Source: Nitratiruptor sp.
GTDB lineage: Bacteria; Campylobacterota; Campylobacteria; Campylobacterales; Nitratiruptoraceae
Direction: 5' to 3'
NCBI GenBank assembly: GCA_009659925.1
Contig: PUXW01000018.1
Location: 48,064 to 112,063, forward strand
DNA: 64,000 bases
The notes beneath the pieces were generated by a model. That model was not told the origin of the DNA. It saw only the letters and a list, made by a program, of their open reading frames with translations, and did no database searches. Below are positions 44,459 to 54,172 of the stretch, piece by piece (positions within the stretch are counted from its first letter, which is position 1; each line of letters opens with the position of its first letter). The position numbers and the translations under genes are program-made.

Positions 44459-46284
44459 GCCACTATTATCAGGTCGCCCTCCTCTCCTCCCCCCTCACCC
44501 TCACCTATGAGAGTAGCGAACCGATAGAGCGGGGGCGGCTTGTCGTCGTCCCATTACGAAATCGAGAGCGAATCGGAGTGGTCGTGGAGGAGGTAGCTCC
44601 CCCCAACTACCAAACCCGCTCCATCCTCCAGCTCCATGGCAACTTCTACTACAGCCCCCACCAACTGGCTATCGCCGCCTTCATCGCCCGCTACTATGTG
44701 GCTTCGATGGGGGAGGCCTTGAACCTCTTCCTCCCCTTCACCAACTATCCTCCACCCCCTCAAGGTCAGCCCCTCCAGCTCCCAACCCTCTCCCAAGGGC
44801 AGCAGCAAGCGTATCAGGCAATTAGAGGGCACGGGAGTGCCTTGCTCTTTGGGGATACGGGGAGTGGGAAGACCGAAATCTACATCCACCTCTTCGCCGA
44901 ACAGCTCCGACGAGGGAGGCGCTCCATCCTCCTCATGCCCGAGATCTCCCTCACCCCCCAGATGCACCAACGGTTGAAACGCCACTTCGGCTCCCTTGTA
45001 GCTATCTGGCATAGTAGGCTCTCCAAAGGGGAGCGGGAGCGGATTCTCGCGGCTATTCGAGCCGGGGAGGTAGCCATTGTGGCTGGGCCACGGAGTGCCC
45101 TCTTCCTCCCTGTGGCCGACTTGGGGTGTATCGTCGTCGACGAGGAGCATGACGATAGCTACAAGTCCCAAAGCCGCCCCAGGATCAACGCCCGGGATGT
45201 GGCTTTGTACATGGGGCGCCACCTCGCTATCCCGGTCCTTCTTGGCAGTGCCACCCCCACCCCCACGAGCTATGCCAAGCTCCCTACAGTCCGGCTCACA
45301 GGAAGCTTCCACCAAGGGGAGCGCCACATCCGCTACGATCGGGGTAATGGATTGACTCCTCCGATCCTGGAGGCTATCGAGCGCCATTTGCGGTGGAAGC
45401 AGCAAATCCTCGTCTTCACCCCGACCCGGGGCCACTTCAAGTATCTCTTGTGCCAGCGGTGCGGGGAGGCCCTCCGCTGTCCCTTGTGCGATGTGGGGAT
45501 GAGCTTGCACTTGGATCGCCAACTTCTCCTGTGCCACTACTGCGCTTCGACCCGCCCCATTCCCAAGGTCTGTCCCCGCTGCGGTCACGACGCCTTCTTG
45601 AGTGAGCGTCCTGGGACCAAGGAGATCGCCCAGGAGCTCTCTTTGCACTTTCCTCAAGCCACCATTGCCAGGCTCGATCGAGACAGCGTGACCAGCCACA
45701 AACGCTTGGTGGAGATCCTCAAAGCCTTTGGCGAGCGCCGGATCGACATCCTCGTAGGGACCCAAATGGTAGCCAAGGGCCACGACTATCCCGACCTGGG
45801 CTTGAGCCTCGTGCTTGGGATTGACCATATCTTGGCCATGGCCGACTTTCGAGCTAGGGAGCGGGCTATGGCCCTCTTCGTCCAGGTGGCAGGACGGGCT
45901 GGGCGTCGGGGGAGGGGGGAGGTCATTCTGCAGACCAAGGAAGAGGCCTTCTTCCAAGCCTTCGACGATTATGAGGCCTTCCTCCAGGAGGAGTTGGCCC
46001 TGCGCAAGGGGCGCTACCCTCCTTCCATGCGTCTGGCTAACCTCCTTTTTATCCACAAGGATCGCCGTCGGGCCCAAGAGGCGATGGAGGAGGTCCTCCA
46101 GCGTCTTGGAGCCTTCGAAGTGGAGGTAGTCGGCTCTGGGCCCGCTCCAATCCAGCGTATCGCTGGGCGCTGGCGCTACCATATCCTCTTGCGCTCCCCT
46201 TCGGCCAAGAGACTTCTAGAGGCGATCTATGGGAGTTGCGATGGGAGGTGTGAGGTCGATATGGATCCGGTAAATGTAGTATAA
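44455..46284 (+). CDS. priA: Primosomal replication protein PriA
   Basis: PriA is the helicase that restarts collapsed replication forks by reloading DnaB. The 609-residue protein has Walker [10 protein letters not shown], the DEEHD box, and the zinc-binding cysteines [13 protein letters not shown] and CHYC...CPRCG. The ATG at 44455 overlaps the stop of pseudopilin 3. dnaB, its functional partner, lies two genes downstream. Confidence 0.96.
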   Translation: MSHYYQVALLSSPLTLTYESSEPIERGRLVVVPLRNRERIGVVVEEVAPPNYQTRSILQLHGNFYYSPHQLAIAAFIARYYVASMGEALNLFLPFTNYPPPPQGQPLQLPTLSQGQQQAYQAIRGHGSALLFGDTGSGKTEIYIHLFAEQLRRGRRSILLMPEISLTPQMHQRLKRHFGSLVAIWHSRLSKGERERILAAIRAGEVAIVAGPRSALFLPVADLGCIVVDEEHDDSYKSQSRPRINARDVALYMGRHLAIPVLLGSATPTPTSYAKLPTVRLTGSFHQGERHIRYDRGNGLTPPILEAIERHLRWKQQILVFTPTRGHFKYLLCQRCGEALRCPLCDVGMSLHLDRQLLLCHYCASTRPIPKVCPRCGHDAFLSERPGTKEIAQELSLHFPQATIARLDRDSVTSHKRLVEILKAFGERRIDILVGTQMVAKGHDYPDLGLSLVLGIDHILAMADFRARERAMALFVQVAGRAGRRGRGEVILQTKEEAFFQAFDDYEAFLQEELALRKGRYPPSMRLANLLFIHKDRRRAQEAMEEVLQRLGAFEVEVVGSGPAPIQRIAGRWRYHILLRSPSAKRLLEAIYGSCDGRCEVDMDPVNVV

Positions 46285-46312
46285 TCTGGGATCCTGGAAG
46301 GAGGAAGGCTCC

Positions 46313-47389
46313 ATGGAGCGCTATCCAACGAAGCAGATCTATGTCGGTCCGGTGGCGATTGGAGGGGATGCCCCCATTAGCGTCCAATCTATGACCTATT
46401 CCCGTACCGCCGATGTAGAGGCGACCCTCCAACAGATTAAACGGCTCCACTTTGCTGGGTGCGATATTGTCCGGCTTGCTGTCCCCCAAGAGGAGGATGC
46501 CCTGGCTCTGGCTCCCATCAAGGAGGCCAGCCCCTTGCCGATTATTGCCGATATCCACTTCAACTACCGCTACGCCTTAATTGCGGCCCAGGTGGTGGAT
46601 GGGATCCGGATCAATCCGGGGAATATCGGCTCCAAGGCCCGGATCAAGGAGGTGGTCCGAGCTTGCCAGGAGCGCAACATCCCCATTCGCATTGGCGTCA
46701 ACGCTGGCAGCTTGGAGGAGCAGATCGAACGCAAGTATGGAGCGACAGCCGAGGGGATGGTCCAAAGTGCCCTCTATCACATCAAGCTCCTGGAAGATCT
46801 AGGGTTTACCAACATCAAGGTGAGTATGAAGGCCAGCGACGTGGCCCGCACAGTGGAGGCCTATCGGCGGCTTCGCCCCTTGGTGGAGTACCCCTTCCAT
46901 CTGGGAGTCACAGAGGCGGGTACCCTCTTCCATGGGACGATCAAGAGTGCCATCGGAATTGGAGCTCTGCTCCTCGATGGTATTGGAGATACGATCCGGG
47001 TCTCTTTGACTGGAGAGCTGGAAAAGGAGGTTGAAGTTGGGCGGGCCATCATCCAAGATGCCGGGCGGGCCCAGGAGGGGGTCAATATCATCTCGTGTCC
47101 CACCTGTGGCCGTATTGAGGCTAACCTGGTGGAAGCGGTGGCCGAAGTGGAGCGGCGCACCCGCCACATCAAGGCTCCCTTGACCCTTTCGGTTATGGGG
47201 TGTGCGGTCAATGCCATTGGGGAGGCCAAACATGCCGATGTGGCCATCGCTTATGGGAAGGGGAGTGGCTTGGTAATGGTCAAGGGAGAGGTGGTAGCCA
47301 AACTGCCAGAAGGGGAGTTGGTGGACCGCTTCCTCCAGGAGGTGGAAGAGATGGCCCGGAAGTGGGCAGATCAGGATGAAAGGAATTGA
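46313..47389 (+). CDS. ispG: 4-hydroxy-3-methylbut-2-en-1-yl diphosphate synthase
   Basis: IspG is the [4Fe-4S] enzyme of the penultimate step in the MEP isoprenoid pathway. The N-terminal [12 protein letters not shown] and the C-terminal cluster-binding motifs SCPTCGR and [15 protein letters not shown] are present. It has 358 residues, preceded by AAGGAGG. It is followed closely by dnaB. Confidence 0.97.
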   Translation: MERYPTKQIYVGPVAIGGDAPISVQSMTYSRTADVEATLQQIKRLHFAGCDIVRLAVPQEEDALALAPIKEASPLPIIADIHFNYRYALIAAQVVDGIRINPGNIGSKARIKEVVRACQERNIPIRIGVNAGSLEEQIERKYGATAEGMVQSALYHIKLLEDLGFTNIKVSMKASDVARTVEAYRRLRPLVEYPFHLGVTEAGTLFHGTIKSAIGIGALLLDGIGDTIRVSLTGELEKEVEVGRAIIQDAGRAQEGVNIISCPTCGRIEANLVEAVAEVERRTRHIKAPLTLSVMGCAVNAIGEAKHADVAIAYGKGSGLVMVKGEVVAKLPEGELVDRFLQEVEEMARKWADQDERN

Positions 47390-47391
47390 GC

Positions 47392-48813
47392 GTGGAGAGC
47401 CACCTATTTAACCTCAACATCGAGCGGGCCGTCTTGGCCTCGATTATCTTCGATCCTACCACCTTCGAAGAGGTGGCGGCCGTCCTCGAACCCCGGGACT
47501 TCTACCACCCCTTCCACCAGGCCACCTTCGAGACCATGGGGGAGCTCTATCGCAGTGGGGAGCCCATTGACGAGGAGTTCCTGAAAGAAAAGCTGGAGCT
47601 CAAGGGGCACTTCAACGAAGCCCTCTTCGTCGATATCCTCGCCGCCAACCCCCTCACCCATACCCTCGCCTATGTGAAGGAGATCAAGGAAAAGGCGATC
47701 AAGCGGGAACTTCTCCATTTGGCGGGGCAGATTAAAAAGATCACCCTGGAAGAGGATCTGCCCGTGGTGGAGATCATCGACGAGGTTCAGGCCAAACTCT
47801 ACAAGATCACCAACGAGACCAGTAGCAGCGATTTCAAGGATGGGCGCAAGGCGATGGAGGAGACCCTCAAACATCTGGTGCGGATGAAGGAGCGGGGCAA
47901 CTCCATCCTCACGGGGCTGAGCACCGGCTTTTACGAGCTCGATGTCAAGACAGCCGGATTCAATCCAGGGGATCTCATCATCATCGCCGCCCGCCCCTCC
48001 ATGGGAAAGACCGCCTTTAGCCTCAACATCGCCCAGGCGGTCCTGGATCAAGGGAAGGGGGTGGCCATCTTCTCCCTGGAGATGCCGGCCGAACAGCTGA
48101 TGATGCGCATGCTCAGCGCCAAGTCCTCCATCTCCCTCCAGCGCTTGCGTACAGGGAATTTGACCGATCAAGAGTGGGATATCGTCAGCCGCCTGAGCGA
48201 CTACTATGCAGGTCGCTCCCTCTTCATCGACGATGAAGGTTCTATCAACATCCACCAGCTCCGGGCCAAATTGCGCAAACTCAAGTCCCAACACCCAGAT
48301 GTGGAGCTGGCCATCATCGACTACCTCCAGCTCATGAGTGGAAGTGGTGGGAAGGATCGCCACCTTGAAATCAGTGAGATCTCCAGAAACCTCAAGCTCT
48401 TGGCCCGAGAGCTCCAGATGCCCATCGTCGCCCTCTCCCAGCTCAACCGCTCCCTGGAGAGCCGGCCGGATAAGCGGCCTATGCTCTCGGATCTGCGGGA
48501 ATCTGGAGCGATCGAGCAGGATGCCGATTTGATTCTCTTCGTCTATCGAGACGATGTCTACAAACTCAAAGAGCTCAAACAAAAACAAAAGGAGGCGGCG
48601 GAAAAGGGGATGAAGCCCCCCGAGATGCCCCAGATCGAGGAGAAGCGGGTGGAGGAGGCGGAGATCATCATCGGCAAACAGCGCAACGGCCCGACGGGGA
48701 TGGTGCGCCTCTACTTCCATAAGGACTATGTCAAGTTCTCCGAAGAGGCCACCGAGATCCACCGGGAGTATGAGGCCAAAGAGAGTACCTTCGAGCTTCC
48801 GACCAACATCTAG
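47392..48813 (+). CDS. dnaB: Replicative DNA helicase
   Basis: DnaB unwinds DNA at the fork and binds primase. The N-terminal helical domain is followed by the RecA-like domain with Walker A ARPSMGKTAF and IIDYLQLM. An insertion rich in Lys/Glu (near LKELKQKQKEAAEKG) precedes the C-terminal end. GTG at 47392 is preferred, seven bases after AAAGGA; a TTG at 47386 would overlap the ispG stop. About 473 residues. Confidence 0.95.
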   Translation: MESHLFNLNIERAVLASIIFDPTTFEEVAAVLEPRDFYHPFHQATFETMGELYRSGEPIDEEFLKEKLELKGHFNEALFVDILAANPLTHTLAYVKEIKEKAIKRELLHLAGQIKKITLEEDLPVVEIIDEVQAKLYKITNETSSSDFKDGRKAMEETLKHLVRMKERGNSILTGLSTGFYELDVKTAGFNPGDLIIIAARPSMGKTAFSLNIAQAVLDQGKGVAIFSLEMPAEQLMMRMLSAKSSISLQRLRTGNLTDQEWDIVSRLSDYYAGRSLFIDDEGSINIHQLRAKLRKLKSQHPDVELAIIDYLQLMSGSGGKDRHLEISEISRNLKLLARELQMPIVALSQLNRSLESRPDKRPMLSDLRESGAIEQDADLILFVYRDDVYKLKELKQKQKEAAEKGMKPPEMPQIEEKRVEEAEIIIGKQRNGPTGMVRLYFHKDYVKFSEEATEIHREYEAKESTFELPTNI

Positions 48814-48816
48814 TCC

Positions 48817-50055
48817 ATGGAGCGCCTCCCCCTCTTTCGCTCTTGGCGGGAGCGGCTGGCCGCCCTCGTGGTGGTGGTGCTGGTAGCAGCAGGGAGTCTG
48901 GGGTGGCACTACCTCCAGTACCGCTGGCTCTTTGACACTTCCAAAAGGAAGATTGAGGTCCTTGTGGCCAACCAGTACCTCAAGGATCGCCGCCACATCC
49001 TCAAGCTCCAATGGTCCCCCTTCGCCTTTGCAACCCTCAGCTGGGAGGATCTTAAAGATCTACGGGATCGGCGGATCGAGGTCCTCCTCCTGGGCTCCAA
49101 GGTCCCCTCCTTCGGGGAGTTTTTGCAAGGGGCTTTCCTCCCTACGGCCATTATCAAGGTCTTGCCCCGGGATCTGCGCTACCACTTGAAGGAGGCCATC
49201 GCCGCCCAGCACCACGATCCCGTGGCCAAGGAGCTCTTTGGAGCCCTCTTCCTCGCCACCGCCCTCTCCCCTCAGGTGCGTCAACGCCTCTCAGCCCTTG
49301 GTCTGGCCCATCTGGTAGCTATTAGCGGTTTTCATCTCGGACTCATCGTCGCTCTGGTCTCCCTTCTCCTCTTGTGGCTCTTCAAGCCCTTGTGGCAGCG
49401 CTTTTTCCCATGGATCAATTTGCGAGCCTTCCTCTTCGGGGTGGCCCTCCTCGTGGCGCTGGCCTATCTCCTCTTGGTGGGGGCCCTCCCATCCTTGGTG
49501 CGGGCCTTCGTTCTCTTGCTCATTGGAGGATGGCTTTACTGGCGCCACATCAAGCTGGTTAGTTTCGAACTGCTCCTTTGGGCTATCTTGATTACCCTGG
49601 CCCTCATGCCCACCATGCTCTTTCGCATTGGTTTCTGGCTCTCGGTGGCGGGGGTCTTCTTCATCTACCTCTTCCTCCACCACTTCCCCAAACTTTCGGG
49701 CTGGCCTCAACTGATCGCCCTCAACTTCTGGCTCTACCTCTCGATGTTTCCCATCGTCCACTGGTTCTTCCCCCACTTTAGCTGGTGGCAACTCCTCTCT
49801 CCTCTCCTCTCCATCGCCTTCATCCTCTTCTATCCCCTGGCCATGCTCTTGCATCTCTTCGGTTTAGGCGGCCTTTTCGATCCAATAGTGGCACTCATTG
49901 GAAGGGAGTTTCCCATCTACTCCATCACCACGCCGGATTGGTTCTTCTTCCTCTTCCTTGGGACAGCCGTGGCCTCAATCTATGAACATCGGCTCATCTT
50001 CCTGGTACTCCTCCTGGAAGTAGCGTTTCTCATTCATAACGTAGCACAGCTTTAG
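48817..50055 (+). CDS. comEC: ComEC/Rec2-type DNA uptake channel
   Basis: The 412-residue membrane protein has the competence-domain motif HLVAISGFHLGLI and about eight membrane helices. It lacks the C-terminal metallo-beta-lactamase-like domain, so it is the short form typical of this phylum. ComEC passes single-stranded DNA across the inner membrane. It is three bases after dnaB, an arrangement also present in H. pylori as I recall. The last 81 bases overlap the convergent YihY gene. Confidence 0.9.
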   Translation: MERLPLFRSWRERLAALVVVVLVAAGSLGWHYLQYRWLFDTSKRKIEVLVANQYLKDRRHILKLQWSPFAFATLSWEDLKDLRDRRIEVLLLGSKVPSFGEFLQGAFLPTAIIKVLPRDLRYHLKEAIAAQHHDPVAKELFGALFLATALSPQVRQRLSALGLAHLVAISGFHLGLIVALVSLLLLWLFKPLWQRFFPWINLRAFLFGVALLVALAYLLLVGALPSLVRAFVLLLIGGWLYWRHIKLVSFELLLWAILITLALMPTMLFRIGFWLSVAGVFFIYLFLHHFPKLSGWPQLIALNFWLYLSMFPIVHWFFPHFSWWQLLSPLLSIAFILFYPLAMLLHLFGLGGLFDPIVALIGREFPIYSITTPDWFFFLFLGTAVASIYEHRLIFLVLLLEVAFLIHNVAQL

Positions 50056-50781
50056 TCCGTAGAGGTAGATCATCCAGGAGATGTAGATCCAGAGAAAGAA
50101 GAGCAAGATGGTGGAAAAAGAGCCGTAGAGGGTGGCGTAGGTCTTGTTGTAGAGGATGTAGTAGACGAAGAGGAGCTTTCCGAAATACCAGATCAATGAG
50201 GCGAGAAAGGAGGAGAGGAGGGCGCTGCCAAGGCTCATTTTGCGGTTGATGGAGATGAGGTAGTTGATGAAGAAGAGGACCCAGATGACCACGTAGGAGA
50301 AGATGGCGAGCAAATCGAGGTAGGGGGAGCCAATGAGGCTTTGGAGTTTGGTGAGGGTGTAGATGGAGATGGCTAGGGCGATGGGGGTCAGGGTGACCAG
50401 GGTCCAGTAGGTGCTAATGGCTTTGAAGAGGGGTTTGGGCTTGGTGTGGAAGATCTTGTTGACTACATACTCGTAGTTTTGAAAGAACATGAGGGAGGCG
50501 AAGATCACGAAGACGATCCCGATGGTCCCGAGTTTGGAGCTATTGGAGAGAAACTGATCGATGTAGTAGGTGATCTCTGCCTGCTTGGAGGGGATAAGGT
50601 TGTGGAGGATGAAGTTCTTGAGCATGTTGTGGTCGAAGTTAGTGAACTTCAAGTAGGCGGTAAAAGAGACCAGGAGGATGGGAATGATGGAGAAGATAGT
50701 ATAGAAACTGAGGGAGGAGGCGTAGACCTCGATGTCCGGATCGTAGAGGTTTTGGATGAACTCCTTGATCCGGGCCAGCAT
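49975..50781 (-). CDS. YihY/UPF0761 family inner-membrane protein
   Basis: The 268-residue protein has about six membrane helices and the YihY pattern (LSFYTIFSIIPILL near the N-terminus and the GSFSTILLFFLWIYISWMIYLYG C-terminal helix). It was once annotated as ribonuclease BN, which is not supported. Function is unknown. The ATG is followed by a long AT-richer coding stretch than in neighbours. Its 3' end overlaps comEC. Confidence 0.88.
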   Translation of the reverse strand: MLARIKEFIQNLYDPDIEVYASSLSFYTIFSIIPILLVSFTAYLKFTNFDHNMLKNFILHNLIPSKQAEITYYIDQFLSNSSKLGTIGIVFVIFASLMFFQNYEYVVNKIFHTKPKPLFKAISTYWTLVTLTPIALAISIYTLTKLQSLIGSPYLDLLAIFSYVVIWVLFFINYLISINRKMSLGSALLSSFLASLIWYFGKLLFVYYILYNKTYATLYGSFSTILLFFLWIYISWMIYLYGLKLCYVMNEKRYFQEEYQEDEPMFID

Positions 50782-50790
50782 CGAGCCCCT

Positions 50791-52173
50791 TTAAAGCCCC
50801 ATCTTCCCTGGATTGAGGATGTTGTTGGGATCGAAGGCCGCCTTGATCCGGCGAAAGAGGGCAAGCTCTTCGTCGCTGAAGGCCATCCGCATGAAGGGGG
50901 CTTTGGAAAGGCCGATCCCATGCTCCCCACTCAAAGTTCCTCCCAACTCGATGGTTACTTTGAAGATCTCCTCGATGGCCTCGTAACCCCGTTGGACCTG
51001 GGCCGGATCGCTCCCGTCCACCATCACATTGGTGTGGACATTCCCATCTCCAGTGTGGCCGAAGCAGGGGATCTTGACTCCATAGCGCTCTCCGATGCGG
51101 TAGACCTCCTCCAGATAGCGGGGGAGTTCGCTTCTGGGAACGGTTACATCCTCGTTGATCTTCTTGGACCCGTAGATGGTGATGGCCTGGCTGGCGTTGC
51201 GCCGGGCAAACCAGATGTTGGCCGCTTCTTCTTGGTCCTTGGCAATTTGGATGGCGCTGGCCCCATTCTCTTGGAAGTGGTGTCGGAGCAGTTCGATCTG
51301 ATAATCGATTTCGGCCTCTACATTTCCGTCGATATCGCTGATGAGGATAGCCCCTGCGTCGGTTGGGAGCCCTTTGTGGAACTTCTCCTCCACCGCTCGG
51401 ATTGTCAGCTGATCCAGGAATTCCATGGCCACTGGATTGGCCCCTCCGGCCAGGGAGCGGTAGACCGCCTCCATCGCCTGGGTCACCGTGGGGAAGATCC
51501 CCATCATGGTCTTGCTCAACCGGGGCTTGGCAATGAGTTTCAGGGTGATTTCGGTGATAACCGCCAAGGTTCCCTCACTCCCGACGAGGATACCGGCAAG
51601 GTTGTAGCCGGCCACATCCTTGATGGTCCGCTTCCCGGCCCGGATAATCGATCCATCAGGTAGGACAGCCCGCAAGGCCATGACATAGTCCTTGGTGATC
51701 CCATATTTGGCGGCCCGCATCCCTCCTGCATTTTCGGCCACATTTCCCCCGATGGTAGAGTACTCCTGGCTGGCTGGATCGGGAGGGTAGAAGAGGCCGT
51801 GGCGCTCCACCGCCCGCTGGAGCTCCTTGTTGAGGACTCCAGGCTCGACGACGGCCACCATGTTCTTCAGATCGATCTCCTTGATCTTGTTCATGTGGCG
51901 CTCCAGGGCCAGCACTACCCCCCCTTTGACAGGGAGGGCTCCCCCGGTAAAGCCGCTCCCAGCCCCCCTGGGAACCACGGGGATGCGGTGCTGGTTACAG
52001 TAGCGCAAGACTTGGCTGACCTCCTCCTCGCTTCGGGGGAAGAGGACGAGCTCCGGTTCGTAGCGCTCCCGGGTGGCGTCATAAGAGTAGGCCAGCAGGT
52101 GGGCCCGATCATCCTTGACATTTTCAGAGCCGACGATCTTTTGAAGTGCTCGGATATCTCTTTTCTCGATCAT
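50791..52173 (-). CDS. GlcD-like FAD-binding oxidase subunit
   Basis: The 460-residue protein has an N-terminal FAD-binding PCMH domain (VVPRGAGSGFTGGALP, then STIGGNVAENAGGM) and the FAD-oxidase C-terminal domain (GHTGDGNVHTN, EHGIGLSKAPFM). It oxidises glycolate or D-lactate; the iron-sulfur partner GlcF is not adjacent. Its start overlaps the stop of the upstream plasminogen-binding-domain gene (ATGA). Confidence 0.92.
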   Translation of the reverse strand: MIEKRDIRALQKIVGSENVKDDRAHLLAYSYDATRERYEPELVLFPRSEEEVSQVLRYCNQHRIPVVPRGAGSGFTGGALPVKGGVVLALERHMNKIKEIDLKNMVAVVEPGVLNKELQRAVERHGLFYPPDPASQEYSTIGGNVAENAGGMRAAKYGITKDYVMALRAVLPDGSIIRAGKRTIKDVAGYNLAGILVGSEGTLAVITEITLKLIAKPRLSKTMMGIFPTVTQAMEAVYRSLAGGANPVAMEFLDQLTIRAVEEKFHKGLPTDAGAILISDIDGNVEAEIDYQIELLRHHFQENGASAIQIAKDQEEAANIWFARRNASQAITIYGSKKINEDVTVPRSELPRYLEEVYRIGERYGVKIPCFGHTGDGNVHTNVMVDGSDPAQVQRGYEAIEEIFKVTIELGGTLSGEHGIGLSKAPFMRMAFSDEELALFRRIKAAFDPNNILNPGKMGL

Positions 52174-52853
52174 TTCCCCTCCACAAGCTGGTGGTAGTAG
52201 GTGTAGTAATCCTGGATCTCTTTGGGTTTGAAGAAGTCGAAGATGGAGCCCTTGATCTTGGCGATCCTCGTGTAAAAGGGGTGTTTGGGGTTACGGGATC
52301 GAGCTTTGAGGGGGATGCGCTCCAGGGTGGCGAAGGTGTAGCAATCGAGGACCCTCGCCTCCTCTTCCAGGGCGATAACCACCTTGGCAAGGGCGAACTT
52401 GTTACAAAAGTCGTGGAAATCCTCTTTGGAAGGGATGGGATGTTTGGCCTTGGCCAGCTCGGCGGCAAAGAGGTCGGGGTGGACCCACTGGAGGGGGAGG
52501 CGCTGGGTGAGCTCCTGGTAGCTTGGATAGTCGGGGGCGATGGCGATGGCCCTGTGGTAGAGATAGCCCAGGAGGACCTCATCCCCGACTTGGGGGAGGA
52601 GTTTGGGCTTGGGGAGGTTGGGTTGGGCGAGGGCGTCATAGACGGCGAAAGTGATGGTGGTGGGACCTTCGAGAATGGCCCTGGCGACGATGGTGGCGTG
52701 TTGCGAATCGAAGTGGTGGATCACCACGCCACTGGTTCCCCGGGGCATGGAGCTAGCTGGAATGGTGGCCCGTTTCCCGTCGGTTTGGAGGATCTGAACC
52801 CCTGCAAGGGCAAGGGTGGTCATGAGCAAACCGATAATGAGAGACCGTATCAA
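52170..52853 (-). CDS. Exported protein with plasminogen-binding N-terminal domain
   Basis: The start is set at TTG 52853 because AAAGGAG lies five bases upstream and the product then begins directly with a signal peptide (LIRSLIIGLLMTTLALAG). The 227-residue precursor matches the Campylobacterota PgbA/B-type N-terminal domain (SGVVIHHFDSQHATIVARA). In non-pathogens the name is misleading, and the native role is unknown. It is coupled to glcD and divergent from the M23 peptidase, as in Campylobacter (recalled from memory). Confidence 0.75.
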   Translation of the reverse strand: MIRSLIIGLLMTTLALAGVQILQTDGKRATIPASSMPRGTSGVVIHHFDSQHATIVARAILEGPTTITFAVYDALAQPNLPKPKLLPQVGDEVLLGYLYHRAIAIAPDYPSYQELTQRLPLQWVHPDLFAAELAKAKHPIPSKEDFHDFCNKFALAKVVIALEEEARVLDCYTFATLERIPLKARSRNPKHPFYTRIAKIKGSIFDFFKPKEIQDYYTYYHQLVEGK

Positions 52854-52887
52854 GGGGACTCCTTTGGGTATGGACTCATTTCCCATA

Positions 52888-52893
52888 ATCATA
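52888..52893 (-). promoter_or_regulatory. Candidate -10 box for the plasminogen-binding-domain gene
   Basis: Minus-strand TATGAT, with GTGG just upstream, is 35 bases before the TTG start and supports the shorter start choice. Confidence 0.45.
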
Positions 52894-52956
52894 CCACAAT
52901 TTCCCTCCAAGCACCGCTGGGAGGGGGGAAGTAGCTCCCTTTAAGTTCGAATAGGT

Positions 52957-52962
52957 TACAAT
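52957..52962 (+). promoter_or_regulatory. -10 box for the M23 peptidase-mgtE pair
   Basis: TACAAT lies 26 bases before the GTG start at 52988. Confidence 0.6.
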
Positions 52963-52987
52963 AACAACTTTTGTTAAGGAGAAAAAA

Positions 52988-54172
52988 GTGCGACTTGCCA
53001 TTGCGGTTCCACTGGTGGTCTCCCTGCTTGGGGCCGGCTCCATCCAGCTTGGCCGTTGGGAGCGTTCCCAAAGTTTTCTGGACTATTTGCACAAGAGTGG
53101 ATTGCCCAAGGAGCTCTACTACTCCCTCGATGGGGAGGAGCGCGAGCTTGTGAGTGAACTCCGGGCTGGAGCGCTCTATTACACCCTGTTCGATGACAAT
53201 GGAACGATCGAACAGGTGCTCATCCCCATCAACGAAGAGCTCCAGATCCACATCTATCGGGAGCAAGGGGCCTACGGAATTGCCCTCATCCCTATTGACT
53301 ACACCCAGCGGGCCGAGAGTTTCTGGATCGCCCTGGAAGGAGGGCCCTACAACGCCATCCTCGATGCCACCGGCAATGTGGGGCTTGCCTATGAGTTCTT
53401 GCGGGCCTTCAAGGGGAGTATCGACTTTCGTCGCTCCATCTACAAAGGGGATCGGGTCGCCATCTTGTATGATCAAAAGTACCGGCTCGGTCAACCCTTC
53501 GGTCTGCCCCGGATCAAAGCGGCGATGGTGGAGACCCGGGGCAAGCGCCACTATGTTTTCGCCTTCGAGGGGCGCTTCTACGACGAGCAGGGGAAGGAGA
53601 TGGAGCGGTTTCGCCTGATTCGCCCTGTTCGAGCCCGCATTAGCTCTCCTTTCACTCTGCGGCGCTGGCATCCGATCTTGCGGCGTTGGCGGGCCCATCT
53701 TGGAGTGGATTTCGCCGCTCCGGCTGGGACTCCGGTCCGGGCCGCTGGCCCTGGGAGGATCCTCTTTGCCGGATACAAGGGGGGCTACGGGAAGGTGGTG
53801 ATCATCGCCCATCGGGATGGCTACAAGAGTCTTTACGCCCACCTGCGCTCCTTTCGCAAAGGGATTCGCCCAGGGCGTTTCGTAGGCCAGGGGGAGGTGA
53901 TTGGGTATGTGGGCAGTACGGGGCTGAGCACCGGCCCTCATTTGCACTTTGGTCTCTATCGTTACAACAGACCTATCAACCCCTTGCGGGTCGTCCGGAT
54001 CGCCAAGGGGCGACTCTCTGGGGCCAAGCTGCGCCGGTTCAAGGGGATGGTCGCCCGCTACAAGCGGGAGATCGAAGAGCTCTTGGCGCAAAAGCCAGAG
54101 CGTACACGGGTGGAGAAGATCAAACTAGTTTCGTACATAGGAGAGGAGCATGGAGCGAAGCGAACTGATTGA
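52988..54172 (+). CDS. M23 family peptidoglycan endopeptidase
   Basis: The 394-residue protein has a signal-like N-terminus, a two-part N-terminal region and a LytM/M23 domain with zinc ligands His237 and Asp241 (HLGVD) and the catalytic/ligand pair HLH at 318-320. The family cleaves peptide cross-links; the helical-shape endopeptidases Pgp3/Csd1-3 of this phylum belong here. The start is GTG with AAGGAG upstream. Its last 23 bases overlap mgtE. Confidence 0.9.
   Translation: MRLAIAVPLVVSLLGAGSIQLGRWERSQSFLDYLHKSGLPKELYYSLDGEERELVSELRAGALYYTLFDDNGTIEQVLIPINEELQIHIYREQGAYGIALIPIDYTQRAESFWIALEGGPYNAILDATGNVGLAYEFLRAFKGSIDFRRSIYKGDRVAILYDQKYRLGQPFGLPRIKAAMVETRGKRHYVFAFEGRFYDEQGKEMERFRLIRPVRARISSPFTLRRWHPILRRWRAHLGVDFAAPAGTPVRAAGPGRILFAGYKGGYGKVVIIAHRDGYKSLYAHLRSFRKGIRPGRFVGQGEVIGYVGSTGLSTGPHLHFGLYRYNRPINPLRVVRIAKGRLSGAKLRRFKGMVARYKREIEELLAQKPERTRVEKIKLVSYIGEEHGAKRTD

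Noticed and set aside
44554..46182. A 542-codon minus-strand open frame antisense to priA
   Set aside because: It lies wholly inside priA, which has all its helicase and zinc motifs. The antisense product has low-complexity Gly/Leu/Glu content typical of GC-rich shadow frames.
47404..49011. A 535-codon minus-strand open frame antisense to dnaB and comEC
   Set aside because: It spans two well-supported genes on the other strand and has no recognisable domain.
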